A stretch of DNA of 64,000 nt, from assembly GCA_002256385.1 (NCBI GenBank), contig NKJD01000015.1:1-64000 (forward strand). The letters are read 5' to 3'. Below the pieces are notes generated by a model that was given only the letters and a program-made list of their open reading frames with translations, had not been told where the DNA came from and ran no database searches. Below are positions 25,662 to 34,860 of the stretch, piece after piece. The DNA comes from Flavobacterium sp. BFFFF2. Lineage in GTDB: Bacteria > Bacteroidota > Bacteroidia > Flavobacteriales > Flavobacteriaceae. Position numbers and translations under genes: made by a program. How positions within the stretch are numbered: position 1 is the stretch's first letter; every line of letters begins with the position of its first letter.

Positions 25662-26615
25662 ATGAAGAAGCTATTTCCAGTATATGTACGCATCCCGGTC
25701 ATTTTTGCCGTGGTACTTGGTGCCTTGGAATATTTCATTGATTCAGGCGACCGCCCTGCCTTTGTAAAATACCCCATGGTAGCCCTGTTTTTAGCAGTGT
25801 TCCTCTTTTTGTTGGTAGCCATTGAAATGGTCGTGAAAGCCATTGATCAAGTTACTTATAGTTTGTTAACCGACGAACAAAAAAAGCAATTAGAAGAGGC
25901 GCAATCTGTAGCCATTACGCAAAGTGAATGGTATAAAAATTTGATGCGTTGGTTGACTAAATCCAAAGCGATTGAACAAGAAGCCGACGTCATGCTCGAT
26001 CACAATTATGACGGCATCCGCGAATTAGACAATGTGCTGCCGCCTTGGTGGGTGTACCTGTTTTATGGCACCATCATTTTTGCAGGTATCTATTTAATGC
26101 GCTACCACGTGTTTGGCGACAACAACCAAGCGCAAGAATTTAAACAAGAAATGGCCATTGCGCAAGCACAAGTTGAACAATACAAATTGACGGCGCCCGA
26201 CCTGATGGATAAAGAAAAAGTAACGGCACTAACCGACAAAGCCAGTTTAGACGCAGGAAAAGCGTTGTTCACTACCAACTGTGTTGCCTGTCACCGTGCT
26301 GACGGCGGTGGTCAAATTGGACCAAACCTTACCGATGAATATTGGATATTGGGTGGCGGCATCAAAAACGTGTTCAATACCATTATGGAAGGTGGACGCG
26401 ATGGCAAAGGCATGATTTCATGGAAACCGCAAATTAAACCATCTGACATTCAGAAAATTGCGAGTTATGTACTTTCGTTACAAGGAAGCAAACCTGCTAA
26501 TCCAAAAGCACCCGATGGGGACTTGTGGACCGATCCAGCAGCTAAAAAAGAGACAGCCGCAACCAAAGCGGATACCACCGTTACCTCTTCCATAGCCAAA
26601 CCAACCGCCAATTAA
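25662..26615 (+). CDS. ccoP: cbb3 oxidase subunit CcoP (single heme c)
   Basis: 317 aa. Two N-terminal hydrophobic segments (IPVIFAVVLGALEYF and VALFLAVFLFLLVAIEMV) precede a third helix at PPWWVYLFYGTIIFAGIYLM, then a cytochrome c domain with CVACH at about residue 207 and the Met ligand region GKGMISWKP. Only one CxxCH is present, as in other Bacteroidota, whereas proteobacterial CcoP has two. A low-complexity Ala/Thr/Lys tail ends the protein. It takes electrons from periplasmic donors and passes them to CcoO. Confidence 0.93.
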   Translation: MKKLFPVYVRIPVIFAVVLGALEYFIDSGDRPAFVKYPMVALFLAVFLFLLVAIEMVVKAIDQVTYSLLTDEQKKQLEEAQSVAITQSEWYKNLMRWLTKSKAIEQEADVMLDHNYDGIRELDNVLPPWWVYLFYGTIIFAGIYLMRYHVFGDNNQAQEFKQEMAIAQAQVEQYKLTAPDLMDKEKVTALTDKASLDAGKALFTTNCVACHRADGGGQIGPNLTDEYWILGGGIKNVFNTIMEGGRDGKGMISWKPQIKPSDIQKIASYVLSLQGSKPANPKAPDGDLWTDPAAKKETAATKADTTVTSSIAKPTAN

Positions 26616-26621
26616 TGCAAG

Positions 26622-26655
26622 GAACCGGCAGGTACCGCTTGCCGGTTCATTTTTC
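26622..26655 (+). terminator. Terminator behind ccoP
   Basis: Perfect 9-bp stem GAACCGGCA / TGCCGGTTC, 9-base loop, followed by ATTTTTC. Probably leaky, because ccoG and ccoH follow on the same strand. Confidence 0.75.
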
Positions 26656-26696
26656 AATTTCATCTATTATTAGCCTACATTATTCTTAAAAAAACC

Positions 26697-28118
26697 ATGT
26701 CCACTCCCCCATTAGACGAATCATTCAGAGACAGCATTGGCACCATCGACAAGATGGGCAAACGCGCTTGGGTCTTTGCCAAAAAACCTTCCGGCAAGTG
26801 GTACAATCGGCGCAAGTATTTAAGTTATGCCTTGTTGCTGTTTTTATTTTCGGCGCCATTTATAAAGGTGAACCGCAATCAGTTTCTGCTTTTCAATGTG
26901 ATTGAACGCAAGTTCTCCATTTTTGGATTTCCATTTTGGCCGCAAGATTTTCACATTTTCGTGATCATTATGATTATAGGCATTGTGGGCTTAACCTTGT
27001 TTACCGTTGCTTTTGGCCGCATTTTTTGTGGGTGGTTTTGTCCGCAAACCATTTTTATGGAAATGGTATTTAGGCGCATCGAGTATTGGATTGATGGCGA
27101 CCGAGCCGCACAAATGCGTTTGGACAAACAAGCGTGGGATGGCGAAAAAATCAGGAAAAGAGTCAGCAAATGGTTTCTGTTTTACGTGATCTCATTTGCC
27201 ATAGCCAATGTGTTTTTAGCTTATTTTATTGGGAGTGATCAATTGATTTTATTGGTTGAAGATGGGCCATCAGCCCATTGGAGCACCCTTGTTGCTTTGC
27301 TGATTTTCACCTATGTGTTTTACTTTATTTACACTTGGTTCCGCGAGCAAGTGTGCATCATTGCCTGCCCGTATGGTCGCTTGCAGGGTGTGCTATTGGA
27401 CACCAAATCGGTGATTGTGGCCTATGACCACGTTCGTGGCGAAAAACAAGAAGGCCGCGCCAAATGGCACAAAGACGAAGACCGAGCAGCTTCTGGCAAA
27501 GGCGATTGCATTGACTGTCATGTATGCGTGCATGTATGCCCTACGGGGATTGACATCCGAAATGGCACCCAATTGGAATGCACCAATTGCACCGCCTGTA
27601 TTGATGAATGCGACAGCATCATGACCAAAGTGGGCTTGCCTAAAGGACTAATTCGCTTTGCCAGCGAAGACGAAATCAATCACCATAAGCCATTTGAATT
27701 CACGCTCCGCATGAAAGGCTACATTGTCATATTGCTGGCGCTGATTGGGGTGTTTGTGAGCATGCTGTTTATTAGAGGGTCCATTGAAGCCACCGTTTTG
27801 CACTTGCCTGGACAATTGTTTCAACACAATGGCACGGTCGTTACCGATGTGTTTACCTATAAAATTGTCAACAAAACAAGCGATGATTTAAAATCGGTAC
27901 GCATGGTGTTGCGCAGCCCAAAAGGGACTTTGCGTTTGGTGGGGGCAAAAACCATTTTTGTAAAAGGGCAAAATTTGGCCGAAGGCACCTTATTTATTGA
28001 TATTGACGAATCGCTGCTTGACGGCGAGAAAACAGAATTGACCATCGACTTTTACAACGGTGACCAATTAATTGATACGGGCCATACCAATTTTCTGGGG
28101 CCACGCAGTTTTGATTAA
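26697..28118 (+). CDS. ccoG: cbb3 oxidase accessory protein CcoG (polyferredoxin)
   Basis: 473-aa membrane protein that reduces copper for cbb3 assembly. Several helices in the N-terminal half (YALLLFLFSAPFIKV, FVIIMIIGIVGLTLF) include CGWFCPQTIFMEMVFRRIEY. Two 4Fe-4S motifs follow: CIDCHVCVHVCP and CTNCTACIDECD, with a further CIIACPYGRLQ. A C-terminal helix and an Ig-like FixG domain (from about residue 360) complete the family layout. Full length. It follows ccoP and precedes ccoH. Confidence 0.95.
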   Translation: MSTPPLDESFRDSIGTIDKMGKRAWVFAKKPSGKWYNRRKYLSYALLLFLFSAPFIKVNRNQFLLFNVIERKFSIFGFPFWPQDFHIFVIIMIIGIVGLTLFTVAFGRIFCGWFCPQTIFMEMVFRRIEYWIDGDRAAQMRLDKQAWDGEKIRKRVSKWFLFYVISFAIANVFLAYFIGSDQLILLVEDGPSAHWSTLVALLIFTYVFYFIYTWFREQVCIIACPYGRLQGVLLDTKSVIVAYDHVRGEKQEGRAKWHKDEDRAASGKGDCIDCHVCVHVCPTGIDIRNGTQLECTNCTACIDECDSIMTKVGLPKGLIRFASEDEINHHKPFEFTLRMKGYIVILLALIGVFVSMLFIRGSIEATVLHLPGQLFQHNGTVVTDVFTYKIVNKTSDDLKSVRMVLRSPKGTLRLVGAKTIFVKGQNLAEGTLFIDIDESLLDGEKTELTIDFYNGDQLIDTGHTNFLGPRSFD

Positions 28119-28188
28119 ACGTATTGCAATGGTGATTGCATGATTCGATTATAAAAAAAATATTATTTAACCACTACATTCATTAGGT

Positions 28189-28644
28189 ATGAGCATCAAA
28201 TGGAATTGGGGAACAGGCATCGTGATTGCTTTTTCTCTGTTTATGAGTTTTATTTTGTACTTCGTTTTAAAAGTACAAACCGACCACCAATACGACAACG
28301 ACTTGGTCGCTGCCGATTATTACAAACGCGAAGCCACCGTTCAAACGGAGCTGAATCAAGAAACCAAGGCGGCCCACATGGCCACCCAAGTTCAAATTCA
28401 CCAACAAACTACAGGTATTTTGATTGATTTTCCTGCTTCTTGGGATCCTTCTAAAATACATGGTATAGTGTCCCTTTACAGACCGTCTGACGAGAAATTG
28501 GATTTCACCGTTCCAATTGCTTGTGCCGACACCCATTTGCTCATACCTAGAAGTCGGTTGTTGGGCGGTCGTTGGGACATTACTATTACTTGGGAATATA
28601 TGGGCACCGATTTCCTAAAAAAAGAAGCCATTTATATTGAATAA
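28189..28644 (+). CDS. ccoH: FixH/CcoH family protein
   Basis: 151 aa with one N-terminal helix (TGIVIAFSLFMSFILYFVLK) and a periplasmic beta-rich domain. The segment VAADYYKREATVQTELNQ is the FixH signature around the membrane exit. CcoH helps assemble cbb3 oxidase. The stop is two bases before the TauE/SafE start, so the two are coupled. Confidence 0.9.
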   Translation: MSIKWNWGTGIVIAFSLFMSFILYFVLKVQTDHQYDNDLVAADYYKREATVQTELNQETKAAHMATQVQIHQQTTGILIDFPASWDPSKIHGIVSLYRPSDEKLDFTVPIACADTHLLIPRSRLLGGRWDITITWEYMGTDFLKKEAIYIE

Positions 28645-28646
28645 AC

Positions 28647-29348
28647 ATGTTTGGAACTGCTTTACTTCTCGGGTTGATTTCCAGTTTGCATTGCATGGGC
28701 ATGTGTGGGCCCATAGCGTGGATGTTGCCTCTTGACCAAAACAATCAGGCACGTAAAACGCTGCAATTGCTCACCTATCACATGGGCCGCATGGGAGCTT
28801 ATTCCCTATTGGGCTTAATGTTTGGCTTATTGGGCAGGCAATTCTTTGTGGCGGGTTGGCAACAAGAAATGTCCATGATAGCTGGTGTGTTTTTACTTGT
28901 ATTTGCCCTTTTTCCAGCCAAATGGGTGCATCGCTTGCAAGGGGTTGGCCTTATTTACACGTTCATTAATAGCGTAAAAACCCAATTGGGGCTTCATTTT
29001 CGGAAACAGAATTACCGCGCGTTATTCCTTACCGGATTTTTCAACGGCTTGCTGCCTTGTGGACTTGTCTATGCGGCCTTGTTCGGTGCCTTATTGCAAA
29101 CCCAATTAATAGATTCTTGGCTGTTTATGATTTTATACGGCGCTGGAACCATCCCGATGATGAGCGCCGTGGTCTACCTGAAAGGACTGGTCAAATTTCC
29201 AACGGGATTTAATCCAGCCAAATTGGTTCCTGTTGCTTTATTCTTTTTGGGAAGCCTATTCGTCCTTCGTGGGCTTGGACTGGGAATCCCGTATGTGTCG
29301 CCCGAACTGCACCAATTGGTGGTGCAAGCAAACCCAACTTGTCATTAA
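28647..29348 (+). CDS. TauE/SafE-like membrane protein of cbb3 operons
   Basis: 233 aa with about six helices. The start has SLHCMGMCGPIAWMLPLD, a Cys-Met-rich HCxGMCGP motif typical of the small membrane proteins found at the end of cco operons in Bacteroidota and Proteobacteria (annotated sulfite exporter TauE/SafE family). A second NGLLPCGLVYAALFGALL motif follows at about 132-149. The conserved Cys, His and Met near the start suggest metal (copper) handling for oxidase assembly rather than sulfite export; that is inference. Confidence 0.85.
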   Translation: MFGTALLLGLISSLHCMGMCGPIAWMLPLDQNNQARKTLQLLTYHMGRMGAYSLLGLMFGLLGRQFFVAGWQQEMSMIAGVFLLVFALFPAKWVHRLQGVGLIYTFINSVKTQLGLHFRKQNYRALFLTGFFNGLLPCGLVYAALFGALLQTQLIDSWLFMILYGAGTIPMMSAVVYLKGLVKFPTGFNPAKLVPVALFFLGSLFVLRGLGLGIPYVSPELHQLVVQANPTCH

Positions 29349-29376
29349 TATTTATTATAACTTAAACTAAATAATT

Positions 29377-29610
29377 ATGGAACGTCACGAATTATCAAAC
29401 GAATTTCCCGAGCACAAAGAGGTGATTCACCACTTAAAAATGGAAAATGCCCATTTTAAAAAGCTCTACGAAAAATATCATGAGCTTGAAAAAGAAATCT
29501 ACCACATCAACACAGGCATTGAAGTGGTGGATGACAACCAAATGCACGTGCTCAAAGCGCGGTTACTTCACATTAAAGATGAAATTTTCACCATTATTTC
29601 ATCACACTAA
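29377..29610 (+). CDS. DUF465 (YdcH-like) coiled-coil protein
   Basis: 77-aa charged helical protein. EFPEHKEVIHHLKMENAHFK and KLYEKYHELEKEIYHI match the DUF465 helical hairpin; the second half is less conserved. It lies 28 bases behind the TauE-like gene. Function unknown; such proteins are often found near respiratory or stress genes. Confidence 0.8.
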   Translation: MERHELSNEFPEHKEVIHHLKMENAHFKKLYEKYHELEKEIYHINTGIEVVDDNQMHVLKARLLHIKDEIFTIISSH

Positions 29611-29692
29611 AAGGAAAGTTAATTTAGATTAGTTGTGTAAGAAGCGGGATTTCAGTCATGAAGTTTCGCTTTTTTTTTGGCTTTTTTTAACT

Positions 29693-30016
29693 GAACTGGC
29701 TTAAACTTTTTTGATTGAAGCGAAAAATGAGGGTTTTTGTTCCAGATTTTAACTTTTTTGCATTGCATAGCAGCGCTACGGAATGAAGTAGTTTGAACTT
29801 TTTTGATTGAAGCGAAAAATGAGGATTTTTGTTCCAGATTGTCACTTTTTTGCACTGCATAGCAGCGCTACGGAGTAATAAAAAGGGGCAATATTGGGCG
29901 AAAAGACCATTTTGCAGCCAATTGAAAAAAGTTTAAACCACTTCAATAATAAAAAAGCTGAAATATGGGGCGAAAAGACCATTTTGCAGCCAATTGAAAA
30001 AAGTATAAATCAGTTC
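29693..30016. mobile_element. Miniature element A1 (161 bp), split by a nested copy A2
   Basis: Outer ends GAACTGGCTTAAACTTTTTT (left) and the inverse of GAACTGATTTATACTTTTTT (right). It is interrupted after CGGAAT at 29784 by element A2 and resumes at 29948; removing A2 and one AAT rebuilds CGGAATAATAAAAA, the sequence found in the uninterrupted copy at 51391-51550. The remaining halves total 161 bp. No coding capacity. The right end lies 41 bp before rlmB. Confidence 0.8.
29785..29944. mobile_element. Miniature element A2 (160 bp), complete, nested in A1
   Basis: Exactly 160 bp between GAAGTAGTTTGAACTTTTTT and the inverse of GAAGTGGTTTAAACTTTTTT, flanked by AAT on both sides (29782-29784, 29945-29947), a 3-bp target duplication. 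Inner parts include TAGCAGCGCTACGG and GGGCGAAAAGACCATTTTGC, shared with A1, A3 and A4. Confidence 0.85.
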
Positions 30017-30044
30017 ACATATTAAAATAATCAATTTGCATTGT

Positions 30045-30052
30045 TACCTTTG
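30045..30052 (+). promoter_or_regulatory. -7 box right before the rlmB start
   Basis: TACCTTTG ends four bases before the rlmB ATG (30057). Transcription would begin about at the start codon, giving a leaderless or nearly leaderless mRNA. No good -33 TTG is found. Confidence 0.5.
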
Positions 30053-30056
30053 CCAA

Positions 30057-30794
30057 ATGGAAAAAGACCAACTTATATATGGCATTCGGGCCATCATTGA
30101 AGCCGTAAAAGCAGGTACCAACCTCGATAAAGTATTTGTTCAAAAAGACATCAACAATGAGTTGATGCGCGAATTGTTCCGCACCTTGAAGTCGGCTCAC
30201 ATCGGTTTTACGTATGTTCCCGTCGAAAAATTGCAACGCCTGACGTCGTTTAATCACCAAGGCGTGGTGGCTACGTTGGCGCCCGTTTCCTTTTTGACCA
30301 TTGAACAATTGGTTGAAACCACCCTCGAAAAAGAAAAACCCGCTTTGTTCCTCATATTAGATCAATTGTCAGATGCACGCAATTTGGGCAGCATCATCCG
30401 GACTGCTTCGTGTACGGGTGTCGATGGCATCATTTTGCCACGTCAAGGCTCGGCTCCTATTAATGGCGACACCGTAAAAACCTCAGCTGGCGCAGTATTT
30501 CAGGTGCCACTCTGCAAAGTAGACCACATTAAAGATGCGTTATTTTATCTGCAATCATGCGACATCAGCGTGGTAGCAGCCACCGAAAAAACCACCAATT
30601 TACTTTATGATATTGACTTCACAGGTCACAAAGCCATTATCATGGGTAATGAAGAAAAAGGCATTCACCCGTCGTTACTTAAAATGGCCGATGAATTGGC
30701 CGCCCTCCCGATGACAGGCACCATCGCCTCCTTGAATGTTTCTGTGGCTTGTGGCGCTTTTTTGTATGAAGCGGTAAGGCAGAGGAAGGTTTAA
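30057..30794 (+). CDS. rlmB: 23S rRNA (guanosine-2'-O-)-methyltransferase RlmB-like
   Basis: 245-aa SpoU/TrmH-family RNA 2'-O-methyltransferase. An N-terminal substrate-binding domain (MEKDQLIYGIRAIIEAVKAG onwards) is followed by the knotted SPOUT domain with motif 1 DQLSDARNLGSIIRTA, motif 2 IIMGNEEKGIHPSLL and motif 3 IASLNVSVACGAFLYEA. The start MEKDQLIYGIRA is preferred to one seven codons upstream because a -7 box lies between them and homologues begin here. Probably modifies G2251 of 23S rRNA, by family. Confidence 0.92.
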   Translation: MEKDQLIYGIRAIIEAVKAGTNLDKVFVQKDINNELMRELFRTLKSAHIGFTYVPVEKLQRLTSFNHQGVVATLAPVSFLTIEQLVETTLEKEKPALFLILDQLSDARNLGSIIRTASCTGVDGIILPRQGSAPINGDTVKTSAGAVFQVPLCKVDHIKDALFYLQSCDISVVAATEKTTNLLYDIDFTGHKAIIMGNEEKGIHPSLLKMADELAALPMTGTIASLNVSVACGAFLYEAVRQRKV

Positions 30795-30965
30795 AGTTTA
30801 AGGTTTCAAGTTTCAGGTTTCAGGTTTGAGGTTTAAGGTTTAAGGTTTAAGGTTTAAGGTTTAAGATTTAAAGTTTCAGGTTTCAAGTTTCAGGTTTAAG
30901 GTTTAAGGTTTAAGGTTTGAGATTTGAGATTTAAAGTTTAAGGTTTGAAATTTAAAGTTTGATGC
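30788..30965. repeat. Imperfect heptanucleotide repeat tract (GGTTTAA)
   Basis: About 25 tandem units of GGTTTAA and variants (GGTTTCA, AGTTTCA, GATTTAA) start inside the last codons of rlmB and run to 30965. Period 7 is kept throughout although individual units drift. Confidence 0.9.
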
Positions 30966-30983
30966 TAAATTATGAAACGTAGA

Positions 30984-31008
30984 GACGCCATGCTGGCGTC
31001 TTTTTTTT
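30984..31008 (+). terminator. Terminator downstream of rlmB and the repeat tract
   Basis: GACGCCA / TGGCGTC stem with 3-base loop followed by eight T residues. Confidence 0.85.
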
Positions 31009-31042
31009 ATTTCAAGATTTAGGTTTTATGAAACTAACTATC

Positions 31043-31068
31043 GACAGTTTAACGGCTGTCTTTTTTTT
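31043..31068 (+). terminator. Second terminator-like hairpin
   Basis: GACAG / CTGTC stem with 8-base loop, then eight T residues. It looks like a second, separate insertion-type terminator unit in the same gap. Confidence 0.6.
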
Positions 31069-31081
31069 GCGTTGAAATGTT

Positions 31082-31118
31082 GACCTGAGAGCCGAGGGGG
31101 CGATCGGAGCGAAGCTAA
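31082..31118. repeat. Diverged copy of the CGGAGCGAAGCTA repeat
   Basis: GACCTGAGAGCC...CGGAGCGAAGCTAAT resembles the repeats at 37783, 39100, 55191 and 55382. The rest of 31069-31280 shows no gene. Confidence 0.6.
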
Positions 31119-31280
31119 TTTTGAATGATGAAAACTATTTTTTGTCACTCCGTTGAAGGAGGAGTCTCATCATATTAGGGCATAGTTGATGCAACGATAT
31201 ATTTGTTGGAACAGCTCGCGACCGATTGCTGTTTGTTTGCATTGCCTTTGTTGAAACTAGAGGGATAGCTTCTAATTAAA

Positions 31281-33485
31281 TTAAAATCGGTATGTCATTT
31301 TAGCTTTCATGAAAAATGGGGTGCCTGGCGTAAAGTGAATTTCATCGACGCTTTGGGTTTCATTTTGCAAGCGCGAGTTCGTTGCAAATTGGGTTTCATT
31401 CCATTTTGTATTCAAAATATTTTCTATGACTATGCCAAAATTGATGTTTTTATAGTCATAATTCACATTGGCGTCAGCCACCACATAGCCCTTTGCTTCA
31501 ATGGAATAATCAGCATTGGCTGGGCGATTTTTTAGATACCGATAGCGGATGCCGCCTGAAAACCCTTTTAATTTATTGATGCTCACGCCGCCTGTGCTTG
31601 TAAAATCGGGTGCCAACGGAATATAATCTTGCCCAGATGGCGCATCCATATTTCGGGCATACGTATAGTTCACGTCGGTATCCACAAACAGCCAGTCGGT
31701 TAATTGATAGCGCAATCCGGCATCAAAACCCATTCTTTTTGATCGGCCGCTTGGCTCCACAATGCCCGCATCGCCCACGTAGACAAACTCTTGCTCCAAA
31801 TACAAATACCATAAGGCGGCATTGATTACTAATTTTGGAAACGGTTTAAATAGGGTGCCCAAATCGGTGCCAATGGCGGTAGGCAAAATCTGTTTGCCCG
31901 TTTGCGCCACCACCACTCTGCTGTCGTTGGAGTGAAAACCACATCCTGATTTTACATAGAGCTGCCAATTTGTGTGAGCCGAATAAATAACATTAAGTTT
32001 GGGGGAAAACTTGACTTTATCTTGGCTTTGAGTGACAAATGTCGGCAACAATTTATCTTGATAATTGAACTTGAAATAATCAAATCGAATGGCTGGATTT
32101 ATTTTTAATTTCCCAAAAGTATATTCGGCATTGAGATATGAAAAGATATTTGTTTGATCAATGTCACCCAATTTCAACGTTTGCAACGTGGTATATCTTC
32201 CTTTTGTATGCGATAGTTCGGTGTTTTTTGTTGCATCCGCTCTAAAACCTACACCCATTTGATAGTGCGCATTGGTGCCTTTTTTATCCAATTCGGTTTG
32301 CATGCCATATATGTCACGGCTTTCTTTTTGACGGATTTGATCGCCATTAATGGGGTCTTCTAAAAAGAAGGTGAAATTAGAATACAACTCAAAATGATAG
32401 TTTGAGTAATAGACATTCGACTTCACAAAAGTGCTTTCATTGAGTGGTTTTGTCAAAGCCACATTCAAATTTGTTCTTGCGGTGCTGCCGCCTTCGGTCG
32501 GATCAACAGCGCCAAATCTGGAAATAGCGCCACTATTTACCAATCGTTGGGGAATTTGCCCAGAAGCATTCCATTTGCTGCTAAACCTTGAAGCAATCAC
32601 GGTCAGTTTACTTTGGTCTGCCATCACACCCGTGTATTTTCCAAATACATTCAGCCTCGAGAAATCTTGGGGCGCATCAAATGGCCCATCGGTTAAAATA
32701 TATTCGGTTGCCAAGTAGGCATTTTGCGTTTTATTGTGCGCCAATAAATCAAAAACACCCACGGTTCTCATTGTTTTAAATTGACCCGCTTCTACACTAA
32801 CCGCACTCTTGTCAACGCGATCTTTGGTTTGAAAGGAAACGTAGCCAGCGGTGGCAAAATCGCCTTTGTTGGCATAATAGGTGCCTTTTCCGAAGTCAAT
32901 TTTATCAACGGTTTCTGGAATGACAAAATGCAAATCGGCATACCCTTGGCCATGCGCATGCGACACCATATTTACGGGCATGCCATCAACCGCAATGGCG
33001 ATATCTGTGCCATGATCAATGTCAAAACCCCGCAGAAAAAGCTGCTCTGCTTTGCCCCCACCCGCATGTTGCCCAATAAATAAACCGGGCACTTTGCGCA
33101 GTATTTCTTGAGACGAATTGACGGGGGTGGTTTGTAAATCAATTTTTGACATGATATTGATGGCATTCAACATAGGTTGAATTACCACCTGATCTAAATG
33201 GTACGCATCTGCTTCCAATACAATAACGCACTCATTACTTACCCATGTAAACGACTTTTTTTTGTATCCCAAAGCGCTCACTTGTAGCACATCGCCTTGG
33301 TTTGTTTGATCGATGGCAAAAGCACCGAACTCATTGGTATGTGCATGACTTTGCGAATTTGTATTAATGATATAGGCGTACTCCACTGGCTGGCCATTAG
33401 CCCCTTTCACCACGCCCTTTTGCACCTGACCGTTACTGGCTATGATGCACATTAAGGATAAAAACAGTGTGGCGTAAAATGTCAT
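31281..33485 (-). CDS. TonB-dependent outer membrane receptor
   Basis: 734 aa. A signal peptide (MTFYATLFLSLMCIIASNGQ) precedes a carboxypeptidase-like regulatory domain (about 20-100: GVVKGANGQPVEYAYIINT), a plug domain (NSSQEILRKVPGLFIGQHAG, LFLRGFDIDHGTDIAIAVDG) and a 22-strand beta-barrel ending in MKAKMTYRF with the C-terminal Phe needed for barrel insertion. No SusD gene is adjacent, so it is not a SusCD pair. HDIDHGT and SHAHGQGYAD make the plug His-rich, perhaps metal related. Last gene of the ECF-linked operon. Substrate unknown. Confidence 0.92.
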   Translation of the reverse strand: MTFYATLFLSLMCIIASNGQVQKGVVKGANGQPVEYAYIINTNSQSHAHTNEFGAFAIDQTNQGDVLQVSALGYKKKSFTWVSNECVIVLEADAYHLDQVVIQPMLNAINIMSKIDLQTTPVNSSQEILRKVPGLFIGQHAGGGKAEQLFLRGFDIDHGTDIAIAVDGMPVNMVSHAHGQGYADLHFVIPETVDKIDFGKGTYYANKGDFATAGYVSFQTKDRVDKSAVSVEAGQFKTMRTVGVFDLLAHNKTQNAYLATEYILTDGPFDAPQDFSRLNVFGKYTGVMADQSKLTVIASRFSSKWNASGQIPQRLVNSGAISRFGAVDPTEGGSTARTNLNVALTKPLNESTFVKSNVYYSNYHFELYSNFTFFLEDPINGDQIRQKESRDIYGMQTELDKKGTNAHYQMGVGFRADATKNTELSHTKGRYTTLQTLKLGDIDQTNIFSYLNAEYTFGKLKINPAIRFDYFKFNYQDKLLPTFVTQSQDKVKFSPKLNVIYSAHTNWQLYVKSGCGFHSNDSRVVVAQTGKQILPTAIGTDLGTLFKPFPKLVINAALWYLYLEQEFVYVGDAGIVEPSGRSKRMGFDAGLRYQLTDWLFVDTDVNYTYARNMDAPSGQDYIPLAPDFTSTGGVSINKLKGFSGGIRYRYLKNRPANADYSIEAKGYVVADANVNYDYKNINFGIVIENILNTKWNETQFATNSRLQNETQSVDEIHFTPGTPFFMKAKMTYRF

Positions 33486-33547
33486 TTATATCGATTTATA
33501 TTGCGTGTCATTTTTAAAAGTAAAAAAATATAGATTTTATCAAAATG

Positions 33548-34834
33548 TTACAGTTGCCTTATTTTTTTCTCCAAATTGGGCCCCAATTCAAAGCTGCTTT
33601 TTAATAACTCTTCTTTTAGAGGCGCCACTTTATCCATCATATTATTGGCTTTGTAAATGGTTGCCAAATGGAACTGCAATTTGGGCTCGAATGATTGTCC
33701 AACCACATATTTTTGCTCAATGTCTAATGCTTTTTTGTATTCTCCTAAATTATAATAGGCCCATGCCATTAAGTCATATGAATCGGGCGTTGGCCGATGG
33801 TCAATTTCAACTTTTGCAATCTCCAATGCTTGATGGGCGGTATTTTTATCATCGGCATAAATCAACGCATTGTATTTATTATACATGGCACCATAATGAA
33901 TGGTGTGCAGCATCTTAAAATAAGCGCTTTCATTTGCTTCTTGTACTATTTTATTGTTGGCAAACGCGGCCATTTGCGCTTTGAGCAAATAAAAATCGGG
34001 CGACTGGTGTTTCTCAGCAATGATATCGATGATGCGCGTGGCTTCTTTGGTGTCTTTTTCATGTGAAAAGACAATCCAAGCAATGCCTTTCAATCCATAA
34101 CTGTTGTTTGGATCTACTGCCAATGTTTTCAAATAGTAGTGATAAGAGGCTTGCATATTTCCCGCATGTCCATTTAAATCGCCTAAGTTGGAATAGGTCC
34201 AAATTTTTAATGATTTGTTGTCGTTGATTTCCGCCACCTTTTTTGCCTTTTCCATAAAAGTAATGGCCATTTTTAAATCGCCCAAATGGTCGTTCCATTT
34301 GGAAATTCGGATCAAATAATCAAAATCATCTTTGGCCGTTATGCAGATTAAGTTGTGCTCCGCCTGTTTATAATTGCCCAATTCCATGTTCACATCAAAC
34401 AGCAATTTCTGTGTTTCTTTGATCCCTTCGCCAATAGCCAAAGCTTTATTTGCCAATACCAATGCTTCTTTAAAACGATGCTGCGAAATATAATTTCTAC
34501 CTAAAGACCGAAGAGGACCCACGGCCTCCTCATGGTATTCTTTATTGGCTTGCAGCAACAAGGCTTCTACTTTGTATAAGTATTTGACCTGACCGGTGCA
34601 TTCAAAAAGCTTGGCGTAATGCGTGGCCAACTGACTTAAATAACTGGTCTGATTGGGTGCTTTATCATATTTAGCCTGCCAAAAGTCAATTTCACGCTGC
34701 GCAAATGCAGCCGATTGATTGTCTTTGATTATCAGGTATTGATTGTAGTCGGAATGCGATGTAATGCGTGCTGTTTTGGACGTGCAACTGCCCAATAAGA
34801 AGACCAGCACTACTGCGTTAAAAATTGTTTTCAT
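33548..34834 (-). CDS. TPR-repeat lipoprotein
   Basis: 428 aa. A lipoprotein signal (VFLLGSCTSK, lipid-carrying Cys at about 17) is followed by tetratricopeptide-like helical repeats over most of the length (for example RFKEALVLANKALAIGEGIK, SLKIWTYSNLGDLNGHAGNM, AYYNLGEYKKALDIEQKYV). TPR lipoproteins usually hold partner proteins at the membrane. It lies between the DUF4331 genes and the TonB receptor and is probably part of the same surface assembly. A hairpin separates it from the gene upstream. Confidence 0.85.
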   Translation of the reverse strand: MKTIFNAVVLVFLLGSCTSKTARITSHSDYNQYLIIKDNQSAAFAQREIDFWQAKYDKAPNQTSYLSQLATHYAKLFECTGQVKYLYKVEALLLQANKEYHEEAVGPLRSLGRNYISQHRFKEALVLANKALAIGEGIKETQKLLFDVNMELGNYKQAEHNLICITAKDDFDYLIRISKWNDHLGDLKMAITFMEKAKKVAEINDNKSLKIWTYSNLGDLNGHAGNMQASYHYYLKTLAVDPNNSYGLKGIAWIVFSHEKDTKEATRIIDIIAEKHQSPDFYLLKAQMAAFANNKIVQEANESAYFKMLHTIHYGAMYNKYNALIYADDKNTAHQALEIAKVEIDHRPTPDSYDLMAWAYYNLGEYKKALDIEQKYVVGQSFEPKLQFHLATIYKANNMMDKVAPLKEELLKSSFELGPNLEKKIRQL

Positions 34835-34860
34835 GTTGTTTTTGTTTTGTAGTTAAAAAG

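Noticed and set aside
33505..33918. 137-codon plus-strand frame opposite the TPR lipoprotein gene
   Set aside because: Lies antisense within a well-supported gene and has no features of its own.
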